Source of the DNA: JACVRN01 sp036389255
GTDB taxonomy: Bacteria > Acidobacteriota > Blastocatellia > Pyrinomonadales > Pyrinomonadaceae
NCBI GenBank assembly: GCA_036389255.1
Contig: DASVQI010000040.1
Coordinates: forward strand, 1-64,000
Direction: 5' to 3'
Length of the DNA stretch: 64,000 nt
Position 1 is the first letter of the stretch. The number at the start of each line of letters is the position of its first letter. Positions 17,263 to 24,707 of the stretch are shown here, piece after piece. The notes under the pieces are model-generated. The model did not search any database, was not told the DNA's origin, and saw only the letters and a program-made list of their open reading frames with translations. Both the position numbers and the translations under genes were made by a program.

Positions 17263-18699
17263 ATGTCAGATAGCACGGGAAACACGAGCCCTTTGCGGGC
17301 GCTTCCGTCGGTTGATGCGCTTTTGCGCACGCCGGAAGCGCGGCTGCTGATTGAGAGAGTCGGGGCAGAGCGGCTGGCGAATTTAGCGCGCACGGTCACG
17401 ACCGAGTTGCGTGCGAAGCTTCAGACCGAGGCGCGCGATTCGGAATCGGCCAACGGCAGCCACACGCGCGAAGCCCTGCTAACGGAGGCCGTCAGGCGGC
17501 TTGAGCTTGCGTGCGAGCGCGATGCGCGGTCGGGCCTGCGCCGCGTAATCAACGCGACGGGCGTCGTACTGCACACCAATCTGGGGCGCGCTCCTCTTGC
17601 GGAAGCCGCGCGACGGGCGGTTGCCGACGAAGCCGCGCGCTATTGCACGCTTGAATATGACGCGGAAGCTGGCACGCGCGGGCGGCGCGGGGAGCACGTT
17701 GAGCGTCTTCTGTCGGAGCTGACAGGAGCCGAAAACGCCCTTGTGGTCAACAACTGTGCGGCGGCAGCGCTGCTGGTGCTGACGGTTCTCGCAAAGGGAG
17801 GCACGGGCCTAGTCTCGCGCGGCGAGTTGGTGGAGATAGGCGGAGACTTTCGCGTGCCAGACGTGATGGCAGAGTCCGGCACGCGCCTTCTGGAAGTCGG
17901 CACTACGAACCGCACGCGGTTGTCCGATTACGAGCGCGCGATTGACACGGACACGCGCCTACTGATGCGCGTACACACTTCCAACTACCGCATAGTCGGC
18001 TTTACTTCCACTCCCTCTCTGAGCGAGCTTGCGCGGCTGGCACACGAGAAGGGGCTTTTGCTCTATGAAGACGCGGGCTCCGGCGCGCTCGTTGACTTGA
18101 GCGGCTATGGTCTTGAAGGCGAGCCGGTGATAAGTGAATCCATACGCTGCGGCGCTGATGTAGTTACCTTTAGCGGCGACAAGCTGATGGGAGGCGCGCA
18201 GGCGGGAATCATAGTCGGGCGCGGCGAGATTGTGGAGAGGCTCAGGCGGCACCCGCTCTACAGGGCCATGCGAGCAGACAAGCTGGCCCTTGCGGCGCTA
18301 CAGGCGACACTGGAAATCTATCGTCGCGGCGCTCAGCTTCAGGAGATTCCCGTTCTGCAAGCTCTCTCGCTCACGCCTGAGGAATTGGAGAAGCGCGCGC
18401 GAAGCTTTCTCTCCAAATCAGGCGAGCAACGCGGTCTTTCATCCCTGCGATTAGAGATAATCGCAGGAGAATCGGCCATAGGAGGCGGCGCTGCGCCTAC
18501 GGCCCACCTGCGCACCTTTCTCATAGCACTAAGCCACGACTCGCTGTCGCCCGATGAGCTGGGCCAGTCTCTTCGCAGGGGGAACCCGCCGGTCGTCCCG
18601 CGCATAGCCGAGGACAGATTGCTCCTAGACCTTCGCACCGTGGCGGAAGATGAGGAAGCGGAATTGCTGAAGGCTCTGGCCTCTCTGCCTGCTGCCTGA
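17263..18699 (+). CDS. selA: L-seryl-tRNA(Sec) selenium transferase SelA
   Basis: SelA is a PLP enzyme that converts seryl-tRNA(Sec) to selenocysteyl-tRNA(Sec) using selenophosphate. The 478-aa sequence has the N-terminal domain (LRALPSVDALL), then VINATGVVLHTNLGRAPLAE, ENALVVNNCAAAALL and VEIGGDFRVPDVMAESG. The PLP-binding Lys is at about residue 307 in TFSGDKLMGGAQAGIIVGR. All hallmarks are intact, so the cell should be able to make selenoproteins. selB, selD and the Sec tRNA were not found in the window. A UGA-containing AhpD-like gene lies 2.2 kb downstream. Confidence 0.96.
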   Translation: MSDSTGNTSPLRALPSVDALLRTPEARLLIERVGAERLANLARTVTTELRAKLQTEARDSESANGSHTREALLTEAVRRLELACERDARSGLRRVINATGVVLHTNLGRAPLAEAARRAVADEAARYCTLEYDAEAGTRGRRGEHVERLLSELTGAENALVVNNCAAAALLVLTVLAKGGTGLVSRGELVEIGGDFRVPDVMAESGTRLLEVGTTNRTRLSDYERAIDTDTRLLMRVHTSNYRIVGFTSTPSLSELARLAHEKGLLLYEDAGSGALVDLSGYGLEGEPVISESIRCGADVVTFSGDKLMGGAQAGIIVGRGEIVERLRRHPLYRAMRADKLALAALQATLEIYRRGAQLQEIPVLQALSLTPEELEKRARSFLSKSGEQRGLSSLRLEIIAGESAIGGGAAPTAHLRTFLIALSHDSLSPDELGQSLRRGNPPVVPRIAEDRLLLDLRTVAEDEEAELLKALASLPAA

Positions 18700-18721
18700 A
18701 GTACGCGAATCAAGTTTCTTC

Positions 18722-18752
18722 TTGCATCCTATGCCGTCACTCAGTGTATAAT
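18722..18752 (+). promoter_or_regulatory. Possible promoter of the histidine kinase gene
   Basis: A perfect TATAAT (18747-18752) is preceded by TTGCAT (18722-18727) at a long 19-nt spacing. The kinase start is about 100 nt downstream. Confidence 0.45.
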
Positions 18753-18855
18753 CCTTTTAGCTCGTTAAGCATAGAAGCTTAGCGAGTCTTGCCTTCAGAA
18801 GAGAGAGCGTCCTTCCGCTCGGTTCTTCAAACCCGCACCGGAATCTTAACCACCC

Positions 18856-20880
18856 TTGAAAAACAGAACTCTTTTAATAAAATCGCTTTTTTCCACACTT
18901 CTGCCGTCGCTCTGCGCCGGGCTGGCGGTCTGGATTTTGTGGGCTTCGGGCGCGCTAGTCTCCTTACAGGCCCTCTTCGTGCGCGGAGGCGGCCAAGCAG
19001 TCGCGCCGCAACCCCGTATAACGACGCTGCTGATTCTATCTGCGGCCATCATTAGCGGATTCGCCGTAGAGAGCGCGGGCGCTCGTCGTGCAGTCGTCTA
19101 CACGGGCTGCGCGCTCCTGTTGCTCTGCGTAGCGAGTTTCGTCGCCTCCGCATTTTTCCAGCTCGACGTAGTATTTGCGCCCATAGCCCTCGCGGCCTGC
19201 GCGGCTGGGCTCGCCGTGCAGATTAAGAGGCTGCGCGAAACGGACGCGGAATTGACGCGCTGCATCATGGACGCGGCTTCAGAGGTCAACCAGTTGGAAG
19301 GAGCAGAAGCAGGCGCGCGTTTGATGAGCGGCCTTAAGCTTCTGGAAGCCGTGCTGCCTCTGGACGAAGCGATTATCTTTCACCCGGACGAGAATGGGCG
19401 GCTCGCTCCGACCGCACGCACGCGCGGAAAGATAGCCGGCGCTAAGATGGACGCAGACCGCAACTCCACATGGCGCGAAGGCATAAGGTTGTGCGAGCGT
19501 GCCGCCGCAAGCGGCCAGATTTTGACGGCGACAAAGGATACGGAAGGCTCTCCGGGCCGGAACGGCGCGGCCAGCGTCGCCGTGCCGCTCTGTCATGAAG
19601 GGCGAGCCGTGGGCGCTCTGCTCCTGCGTATGCGCGAGGGGTTCGATGAGAGCGACAGGCCGCTTCTGAGCGCGGTCGGCGCACAGCTTGCTCGCAGCTT
19701 CCAGCGCGACGAGGCGCGCAAGCGTATGCGGGGCGGCGACATGGAAACCTTTCTCTCTCAGCGCGAGGCGGCTAAGCGGCTGGAAGCCTTCCGTGTCGTG
19801 AGCGGTCTTTTGACCGAACAGCGCTTCGGCGCGGAGGTTCTCTCGGAGAGTTCCGACGGGCAGGCCGTGGCCTATCTTGACGGTACGCTTGCATACCTTA
19901 ATCCGCCCATGATTGAGGCGGCACAGCTTGAGGACGAAGAAGCCTGCAAGGTTGACCTCTTCGCACTTCTTGACCGCTTCCGCACGGGGATATTCGATGA
20001 GCCGACGATAGCCGTGCGCCGTGTGCTTCAGACCGGCAACGCGTACGAGCGGGAGCTTTATTACCCGGACAGGAATCTGACCCTGCTCGTTCGTATAGCT
20101 CTCTGCTTCGCGCGCCGTGATGATGAAGACTCTCAGGCTGAGCCCGTATGCTTGGCCGTCACCGTGCGCGATGTCTCGCGCATGAAGGAGCATGACAAGC
20201 TGAGGAGCGACATGATTTCGCTGATGTCGCACGAGCTTCGCACGCCCATTACTTCCATCAACGGGTTCGCGGAGATTCTGGCGATGGACGACTCCGTCCC
20301 GGCCGAGTCGCGCGAATTCCTGAACATCATCGTCAGCGAATCGCAGCGCCTGTCGCGCATGATTGACACGTTCCTCTCCGTGGCTAAGCTTGAGGCTGCC
20401 GATAAGCAGGAGGTCTTGAAGATTCCGCTCAAGCTGGACGACGTAGTCGGTGACATGGTCACGAATCTTCAGCCCGTGGCCAAGAAGAAGCGCATACGAC
20501 TGGTGCAGTTGGCCGCCGAGAGGCTGCCGCCCGTGGCCGCCGACAAGAGCTTGATTACGCGCTGCGTCGCCAACCTGATTGACAACGCCATCAAGTACAG
20601 CCCCGAGCGGACGACCGTTTCCGTCTCGACCATGCTTGAAGCGGACGCCGTGCGCGTGCAGGTTGAGGATAGAGGCTACGGCATTCCTCCCGAATCAATA
20701 GACCGGGTCTGGGAGAAGTTCTACCGCGTGGCGCGCGACGGGCAGGAGAAAGACGCTGAGACGACCGGCCTCGGGTTGTCCTTCGTGCGCGAGGTCATAG
20801 AGCAACACGGCGGCACGGTCGCGCTGGAATCAGAAGTCGGGCGCGGCTCAAAATTCAGCTTCACGCTTCCTAGATTATAG
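18856..20880 (+). CDS. Membrane sensor histidine kinase (GAF/PAS-like sensor region, HisKA, HATPase)
   Basis: This 674-aa protein begins with about four TM helices (residues 8-120). A GAF-like domain follows (about 140-290), ending near LLSAVGAQLARSFQ, and then a PAS-like stretch (about 320-445). The HisKA box MISLMSHELRTPITSINGF has the phosphoacceptor His at about 459. The ATP-binding domain shows the N box NLIDNAIKYS, the G1 box VEDRGYGIPP and the G2 box TTGLGLSFVREV. The start is TTG at 18856 without a strong ribosome site, so it is uncertain. No response-regulator gene is adjacent, so this is an orphan kinase. The next gene is convergent, 4 bp away. Confidence 0.9.
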   Translation: MKNRTLLIKSLFSTLLPSLCAGLAVWILWASGALVSLQALFVRGGGQAVAPQPRITTLLILSAAIISGFAVESAGARRAVVYTGCALLLLCVASFVASAFFQLDVVFAPIALAACAAGLAVQIKRLRETDAELTRCIMDAASEVNQLEGAEAGARLMSGLKLLEAVLPLDEAIIFHPDENGRLAPTARTRGKIAGAKMDADRNSTWREGIRLCERAAASGQILTATKDTEGSPGRNGAASVAVPLCHEGRAVGALLLRMREGFDESDRPLLSAVGAQLARSFQRDEARKRMRGGDMETFLSQREAAKRLEAFRVVSGLLTEQRFGAEVLSESSDGQAVAYLDGTLAYLNPPMIEAAQLEDEEACKVDLFALLDRFRTGIFDEPTIAVRRVLQTGNAYERELYYPDRNLTLLVRIALCFARRDDEDSQAEPVCLAVTVRDVSRMKEHDKLRSDMISLMSHELRTPITSINGFAEILAMDDSVPAESREFLNIIVSESQRLSRMIDTFLSVAKLEAADKQEVLKIPLKLDDVVGDMVTNLQPVAKKKRIRLVQLAAERLPPVAADKSLITRCVANLIDNAIKYSPERTTVSVSTMLEADAVRVQVEDRGYGIPPESIDRVWEKFYRVARDGQEKDAETTGLGLSFVREVIEQHGGTVALESEVGRGSKFSFTLPRL

Positions 20881-20884
20881 AGCG

Positions 20885-21424
20885 CTACCGCTTCCATAAT
20901 TTTTGAGACGGGACGCGCATGGCCCGGTTGAATTTGCTGGAGGAGTTCTCCCATGCTATGACGGCGGTCAACTCCACCAGAGCGTCGTCGTCATAGACTT
21001 CTCTGAGGCGCGCGAAGAGTTCGTCCGCCACGTCGCGGCCGGTGATTGTCATGGCGTCCGCGTATTCGAGCACGAGCCGCTCTTCGTCTGTAAAGAGCGG
21101 GCTGGTACTGTAATCGGAGAGCGCCAGAAGCTTCTCGTCCGTTATCCCAAGCTGGCTGCCCACGGCAGCGTTTATGTCCTGTCAAAACTCGCAGCCGTTC
21201 AGGTAGGCGACGCGCCGGTTGATGAGCGCCACGAGCCGCGTGTCAATCAGCCCGGAAGAATCAAGGCCCGTCCACATGGCCCGCACGCCTCTAAAGATTG
21301 TGGGCCTGCGCGCGTAAATGAGATGGTTTAGAAGCGGCGCGCCCCATCGCTCCGCCTGCGCCTCAAAGACCTTTCGTATGGAGCTTTCGGCTTCCGACAG
21401 GCTCACGCCCTTTACTCTGGCCAT
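20885..21424 (-). CDS. AhpD/carboxymuconolactone decarboxylase-like selenoprotein (UGA read as Sec)
   Basis: Two minus-strand half-ORFs (21182-21424 and 20885-21163) lie in the same frame and are separated only by one TGA at 21182-21184. Reading it as selenocysteine gives a 179-aa protein of normal CMD/AhpD family length. The motif then reads LNGCEF-U-QDINAAVGS, where relatives have CxxC followed by a similar helix, so Sec81 replaces the second redox Cys. The downstream half (DEERLVLEYADAMTI, LVELTAVIAWENSSSKFNRA) continues the family fold without a break. A SECIS-like hairpin follows the UGA, and selA is 2.2 kb away. GGGAGAG precedes the ATG. The protein probably acts as a peroxidase or thiol oxidoreductase. 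A plain nonsense mutation is the alternative, but less likely. Confidence 0.88.
21155..21184 (-). promoter_or_regulatory. Bacterial SECIS-like element with its UGA codon
   Basis: On the minus strand the UGA (21184-21182) is followed by 12 nt, then GCTGCC-GTG-GGCAGC (21169-21155), a perfect 6-bp stem with a 3-nt loop. The loop starts with G and lies 18 nt after the UGA. Both features fit the published bacterial SECIS consensus (small apical loop, G in the first two loop bases, 16-37 nt from the UGA). SelB would bind this hairpin. It falls inside coding sequence, as usual in bacteria. Confidence 0.75.
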
Positions 21425-21447
21425 GCAGACACTCTCTCCCTTCGCCT

Positions 21448-21867
21448 CTACACTTTATTGATTGTCCCCCGACAGTTGGGCGAGCCGCAGAAGCAGCGCT
21501 TCCTGTCCGAGTGCAGCGTGTACTCATAATCAATCGTAATCTCTTCGCCGGGGCGTATGTCTCTGAGCGCGTAAAACTGTATGTGGCCGTACAGGATTTT
21601 CATAAAGCCGTTCGGCTGGCAGGAGTGGTTGATGTAATGCGTGCCGTTGCCGCCCCGGCTCCCGTCCAAACTCCAACGGGAATTGATGGCGCAGATTCTA
21701 AGCACGCGCCGCTTCCTTGCGCGCCGCGTGGCTTCGGCGTCCGAAATCTTCTCGCCAGCGTACTCGGCAATCAGCTTGCCTTTGGGAAAGCTTTTGGTGG
21801 CAAAGCAGCCTTTGCCGTTGATTGCGGATCTCCTTATGGCGAGGCCCGGCGCGAGCTTCAGTCTCAT
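21448..21867 (-). CDS. SET-domain protein (putative lysine methyltransferase)
   Basis: The 139-aa protein consists almost wholly of a SET domain. It opens with IRRSAINGKGCFATKSFPKG, has the AdoMet/catalytic motif YINHSCQPNG, and continues with DIRPGEEITIDYEY. It ends in a post-SET Cys cluster, CFCGSPNCRG, which would bind one zinc. The catalytic Tyr is in the DYEYT segment. Small stand-alone SET proteins occur in several bacterial phyla with mostly unknown substrates. It lies 23 bp upstream of the selenoprotein gene on the same strand, so the two may share a transcript. Confidence 0.9.
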   Translation of the reverse strand: MRLKLAPGLAIRRSAINGKGCFATKSFPKGKLIAEYAGEKISDAEATRRARKRRVLRICAINSRWSLDGSRGGNGTHYINHSCQPNGFMKILYGHIQFYALRDIRPGEEITIDYEYTLHSDRKRCFCGSPNCRGTINKV

Positions 21868-21911
21868 ATCAACATTTGTCCAGACAGTTCAGTTCTCACT
21901 TAAAAAACGTA

Positions 21912-21947
21912 GGCCGCCCGTATCTTAATCCAAAGAAGCGGGCGGCC
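21912..21947 (-). terminator. Rho-independent terminator of the secreted-protein gene
   Basis: GGCCGCCCG (21912-21920) and CGGGCGGCC (21939-21947) form a perfect 9-bp stem. On the minus strand it is followed after four bases by TTTTTT. It lies about 30 nt past the stop of the minus-strand gene at 21980. Confidence 0.8.
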
Positions 21948-21979
21948 CGAAAGATTTTTGGTGAGCTTCAAAAGCGCTT

Positions 21980-22495
21980 CTATTTAAGGCGGAAGCTGCG
22001 CGCGATGATGTCCGTCTGGTTGCGTATGCGCGTGAGACGGTCGCGCAGCGCCGTGAAGCGCAGGACGTAAATCGTGCGGTTGTCGGCCTGCAAGTAATAG
22101 ATGCGCCCGGCCATAGGCTTTCCAGCATGCGTGTACTCGTAATTGAAGGCGACGCCGTTCATGCGCCCGTTAAAAGGTTCCTCTTTGCCTTCTATGAAGC
22201 CCGGCAGGAAGCGCAGCTTCTGCTCGCTTTCACGCTGCGACAGGTTCTGCGGCGTCACGCCTGCGTCCACCACCTCTTTGCGAATCTGTAGATAACCGTC
22301 CGTGCGGTCGCCGTAGATGAAGCCTACGAGCGAGTTGTCCGGGCTCGGCCTCTCGTTCAGACGCCACGCGGCCGAGGGAAGCTCAAGCATGTAATCCACG
22401 CTGGCGTCCGTAAAAGTCTCCGTCTGCGCCGTAGCGCTCAATGAAGAGATGACGATTAGAAGAGCACAGGCAAGCGTGATGCTCAATTTTCGCAT
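21980..22495 (-). CDS. Secreted hypothetical protein
   Basis: The 171-aa protein has a clear signal peptide (residues 1-23, ending SLSATAQ) and no TM helix after it. The mature part has mixed beta-strand character, opening TFTDASVDYMLELPSAAWRL. It contains GYLQIRKEVVDAG and NGVAFNYEYTHAGKPMAGRI and ends IIARSFRLK. The profile resembles small PsbP/DcrB-like exported domains, but I cannot assign a family with confidence. It is flanked by a terminator downstream and a gap of about 145 bp to rph, so it is probably transcribed alone. Confidence 0.75.
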   Translation of the reverse strand: MRKLSITLACALLIVISSLSATAQTETFTDASVDYMLELPSAAWRLNERPSPDNSLVGFIYGDRTDGYLQIRKEVVDAGVTPQNLSQRESEQKLRFLPGFIEGKEEPFNGRMNGVAFNYEYTHAGKPMAGRIYYLQADNRTIYVLRFTALRDRLTRIRNQTDIIARSFRLK

Positions 22496-22641
22496 AAACT
22501 TTTAACTGCTCCTTGTAGTTCTAATACTTTTGGCCCTGTTAAATGTTCGTGAGTTTGTCTTGAAAGCTCAAAAGTAGCTGAAAGCTCTGTTTTCACCAGC
22601 CTATCAGATGCCGGTCTTTCCCGGCCGAGTTGTCCCCGGTT

Positions 22642-23376
22642 CTACCGGGCTGCCCTTTCAATGGCTTCGCGCTGAGCAACCAGCAGTCGCTCTATGCCGC
22701 GCTCGGCTAAGACGAGTAGATTGTCCATCTCGCCGCGCGTGAAAGGCGAGCCCTCGGCCGTCCCCTGAACCTCTATGAAGCGCCCGTCGCCCGTGCAGAC
22801 TATGTTCATATCCACCTCCGCGCGCGAGTCTTCGTCGTACTTCAAATCCAGCAGGGCCGCGCCTTCGACTATTCCTACGCTGACGGCTGCAAGCTCGCCC
22901 GTGACAGGATTCTTCTCAATCTTCTTATGACGTTGAAGGCGTCGCACGGCCAGTACGTAAGCCACGTAAGCGCCGGTGATGGCTGCGGTGCGCGTGCCGC
23001 CGTCCGCCTGTAGCACGTCGCAGTCAATAGTGATGCTGCGCTCACCCAGCAGGGTTAAATCAGCCACGGCTCTAAGGCTGCGGCCAATCAGGCGTTGAAT
23101 CTCGTGAGTGCGGCCCGACGGCCCGCCGCGCCCCGTCTCTCGCTGCGTGCGCGAGAGCGTGGCTCGCGGCAGCATGGCGTATTCGGCAGTCACCCAGCCC
23201 TGCCCCTTGTTACGCAGGAAAGGCGGCAGGCGTTCTTCCACGCTCGCCGTGCAGATGACGCGCGTCAGCCCCATCTCTATCAGTGCGGAGCCTTCCGCGT
23301 ACGGCATGAAATCGGGCGTGATTCTGACGGGGCGCAGTTCATCGTGCGCGCGTCCGTCAGTGCGTGCGAAGCTCAT
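22642..23376 (-). CDS. rph: Ribonuclease PH
   Basis: RNase PH trims tRNA 3' ends by phosphorolysis as a hexamer. The 244-aa protein matches the family length and shows RTDGRAHDELRPVRI, GSALIEMGLTRVICTASVEE, GWVTAEYAMLPRAT, and RGGPSGRTHEIQRLIGRSLR with the conserved Arg residues. It also has TIDCDVLQADGGTRTAAITG for phosphate binding. Its start overlaps the murI stop region by 20 bp, so the two are translationally linked. The murI-rph order is common in many bacteria. Confidence 0.97.
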   Translation of the reverse strand: MSFARTDGRAHDELRPVRITPDFMPYAEGSALIEMGLTRVICTASVEERLPPFLRNKGQGWVTAEYAMLPRATLSRTQRETGRGGPSGRTHEIQRLIGRSLRAVADLTLLGERSITIDCDVLQADGGTRTAAITGAYVAYVLAVRRLQRHKKIEKNPVTGELAAVSVGIVEGAALLDLKYDEDSRAEVDMNIVCTGDGRFIEVQGTAEGSPFTRGEMDNLLVLAERGIERLLVAQREAIERAAR

Positions 23377-24223
23377 CGTGTCCCCAAACCTCCACGGCCT
23401 CCAGATGAGAAGGAGCGCTCCCCAGGAATCTTTCGGCCACGCGGCTGAAGCGCGCCGCAGCGTCCGTCACATAAAAGTGGTCAAGGTCGTCGCACAGTTG
23501 TCGCTCGCGTGCGCCTCCGAACTTCTGCGTGCGCCGCAGGGCGTTCTTCTCAAGCAACCCTTCCACGTCGCTGGCGGCGGCCTCGCCTGAATCAATCAAG
23601 GCGACTTCTCTTCCCACCGTCTCCTGAATCACGCGCTTTAGGATAGGATAGTGCGTGCAGCCCAGTACGAGCGTGTCCACACCGCTCTCTTTAATCTCTC
23701 TCAGATAATCGGAGGCGACCATCTGCGCGACCTCCGTGTCGGCCCAACCCTCTTCGGCCAGTGGAACAAAGAGCGGGCAGGCGCGCTCTGTCACGGAAGC
23801 ATCAGGGTCAAGCCGCGAGATGGCCGAAGCGTAAGCGCCGCTCTGCACGGTGGCTTCCGTGGCGATGACGCCGATTCTTCTCTTCAAAGCTTTACCGCCG
23901 GAAGCCGTCACGGCCGCCTGCGCGCCCGGCTCTATCACGCCGAGCACCGGCACTCGCACCGCGTCGCGTATCGCTGGCAGAGCAAGCGCCGACGCCGTGT
24001 TACACGCCACTACCAGCACCTTTATGCCGTGCGATTCCAGAAAACGCGCGTTCTCTATGGCGTATCGCTCGACGGTGGCGAGAGAGCGCGTCCCGTAAGG
24101 CACACGCGCCGTGTCGCCCAGGTAAACAAACCGCTCGTCGGGCAGCCGCTCGTGCAGCGCACGATAAACCGTCAAGCCGCCTACGCCGCTATCGAATATG
24201 CCGATGGGAAGGTCTTGCTTCAA
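23357..24223 (-). CDS. murI: Glutamate racemase
   Basis: MurI makes D-glutamate for peptidoglycan. The 288-aa protein carries both catalytic Cys motifs, VVACNTASAL (about residue 75) and LGCTHYPIL (about residue 190). It also has the substrate-binding opening IFDSGVGGLTVYRAL and the YLGDTARVPYGTRS segment. It is followed by rph with a 20-bp overlap. It is the last core gene before the accessory island that begins just upstream. Confidence 0.97.
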   Translation of the reverse strand: MKQDLPIGIFDSGVGGLTVYRALHERLPDERFVYLGDTARVPYGTRSLATVERYAIENARFLESHGIKVLVVACNTASALALPAIRDAVRVPVLGVIEPGAQAAVTASGGKALKRRIGVIATEATVQSGAYASAISRLDPDASVTERACPLFVPLAEEGWADTEVAQMVASDYLREIKESGVDTLVLGCTHYPILKRVIQETVGREVALIDSGEAAASDVEGLLEKNALRRTQKFGGARERQLCDDLDHFYVTDAAARFSRVAERFLGSAPSHLEAVEVWGHDELRTH

Positions 24224-24293
24224 GGGAATTCAGGCCGAGGATATGGGATGAAAAAGCAAAGCGAAGTATCGCAGGAAACCGCAGGTAAGGCAA

Positions 24294-24311
24294 AAGTAAA
24301 AAGGCAAAAGT
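24294..24311 (+). repeat. 18-bp border repeat AAGTAAAAAGGCAAAAGT (left copy)
   Basis: This word occurs here and, exactly inverted, at 39440-39457, 11 bp from the 3' end of ssrA. The two copies frame the accessory gene block. A partial second copy precedes it (GGCAAAAGTAAAAAGGC at 24289), so it may instead belong to a dispersed purine-rich repeat. The remainder of the gap 24224-24707 holds no convincing gene. Short frames there resemble no known family. Confidence 0.6.
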
Positions 24312-24707
24312 GAAGAGCTTGTCTTCTTCTATGTGACTTAACTCATAATATGGCGGCTTGCCTCACAAAAGCCCTAGCATTTTAAGTACGTGGGTATCAG
24401 TTCTCATACGCAAGTTGAACTATAATATGGCAGAAAGTACAAAATGGAAGCTCCCTATCTGGCCGGAGGAACTCCAGTTTCGTTAGCCGGAGTTCGGCGC
24501 ACTGCGCATCATCTATCGGCGGCTCTCCATCACCGGATTCCCGGCAGATGAGTATTCTCATACCGGGACATCTAGCCGGTAAAGCGACTCCCTCAAGAGA
24601 ATTTTTGGCACGAGGCGGCATGTTACAAATTTAAGGCTGTACTATTTACGTTGCAGCCTGATGCGCTAATGTAAATTCCTGCCGGACTCCATACCACATC
24701 AGAGTTA

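Noticed and set aside
20885..21424. Treating the two AhpD-like halves as a pseudogene with a nonsense mutation
   Set aside because: The UGA replaces precisely the redox Cys, a SECIS-like hairpin follows, selA is nearby, and no other damage is present.
24397..24621. 74-codon minus-strand frame at the left edge of the island
   Set aside because: No ribosome site and no recognisable motif. The interval looks like a degraded junction.
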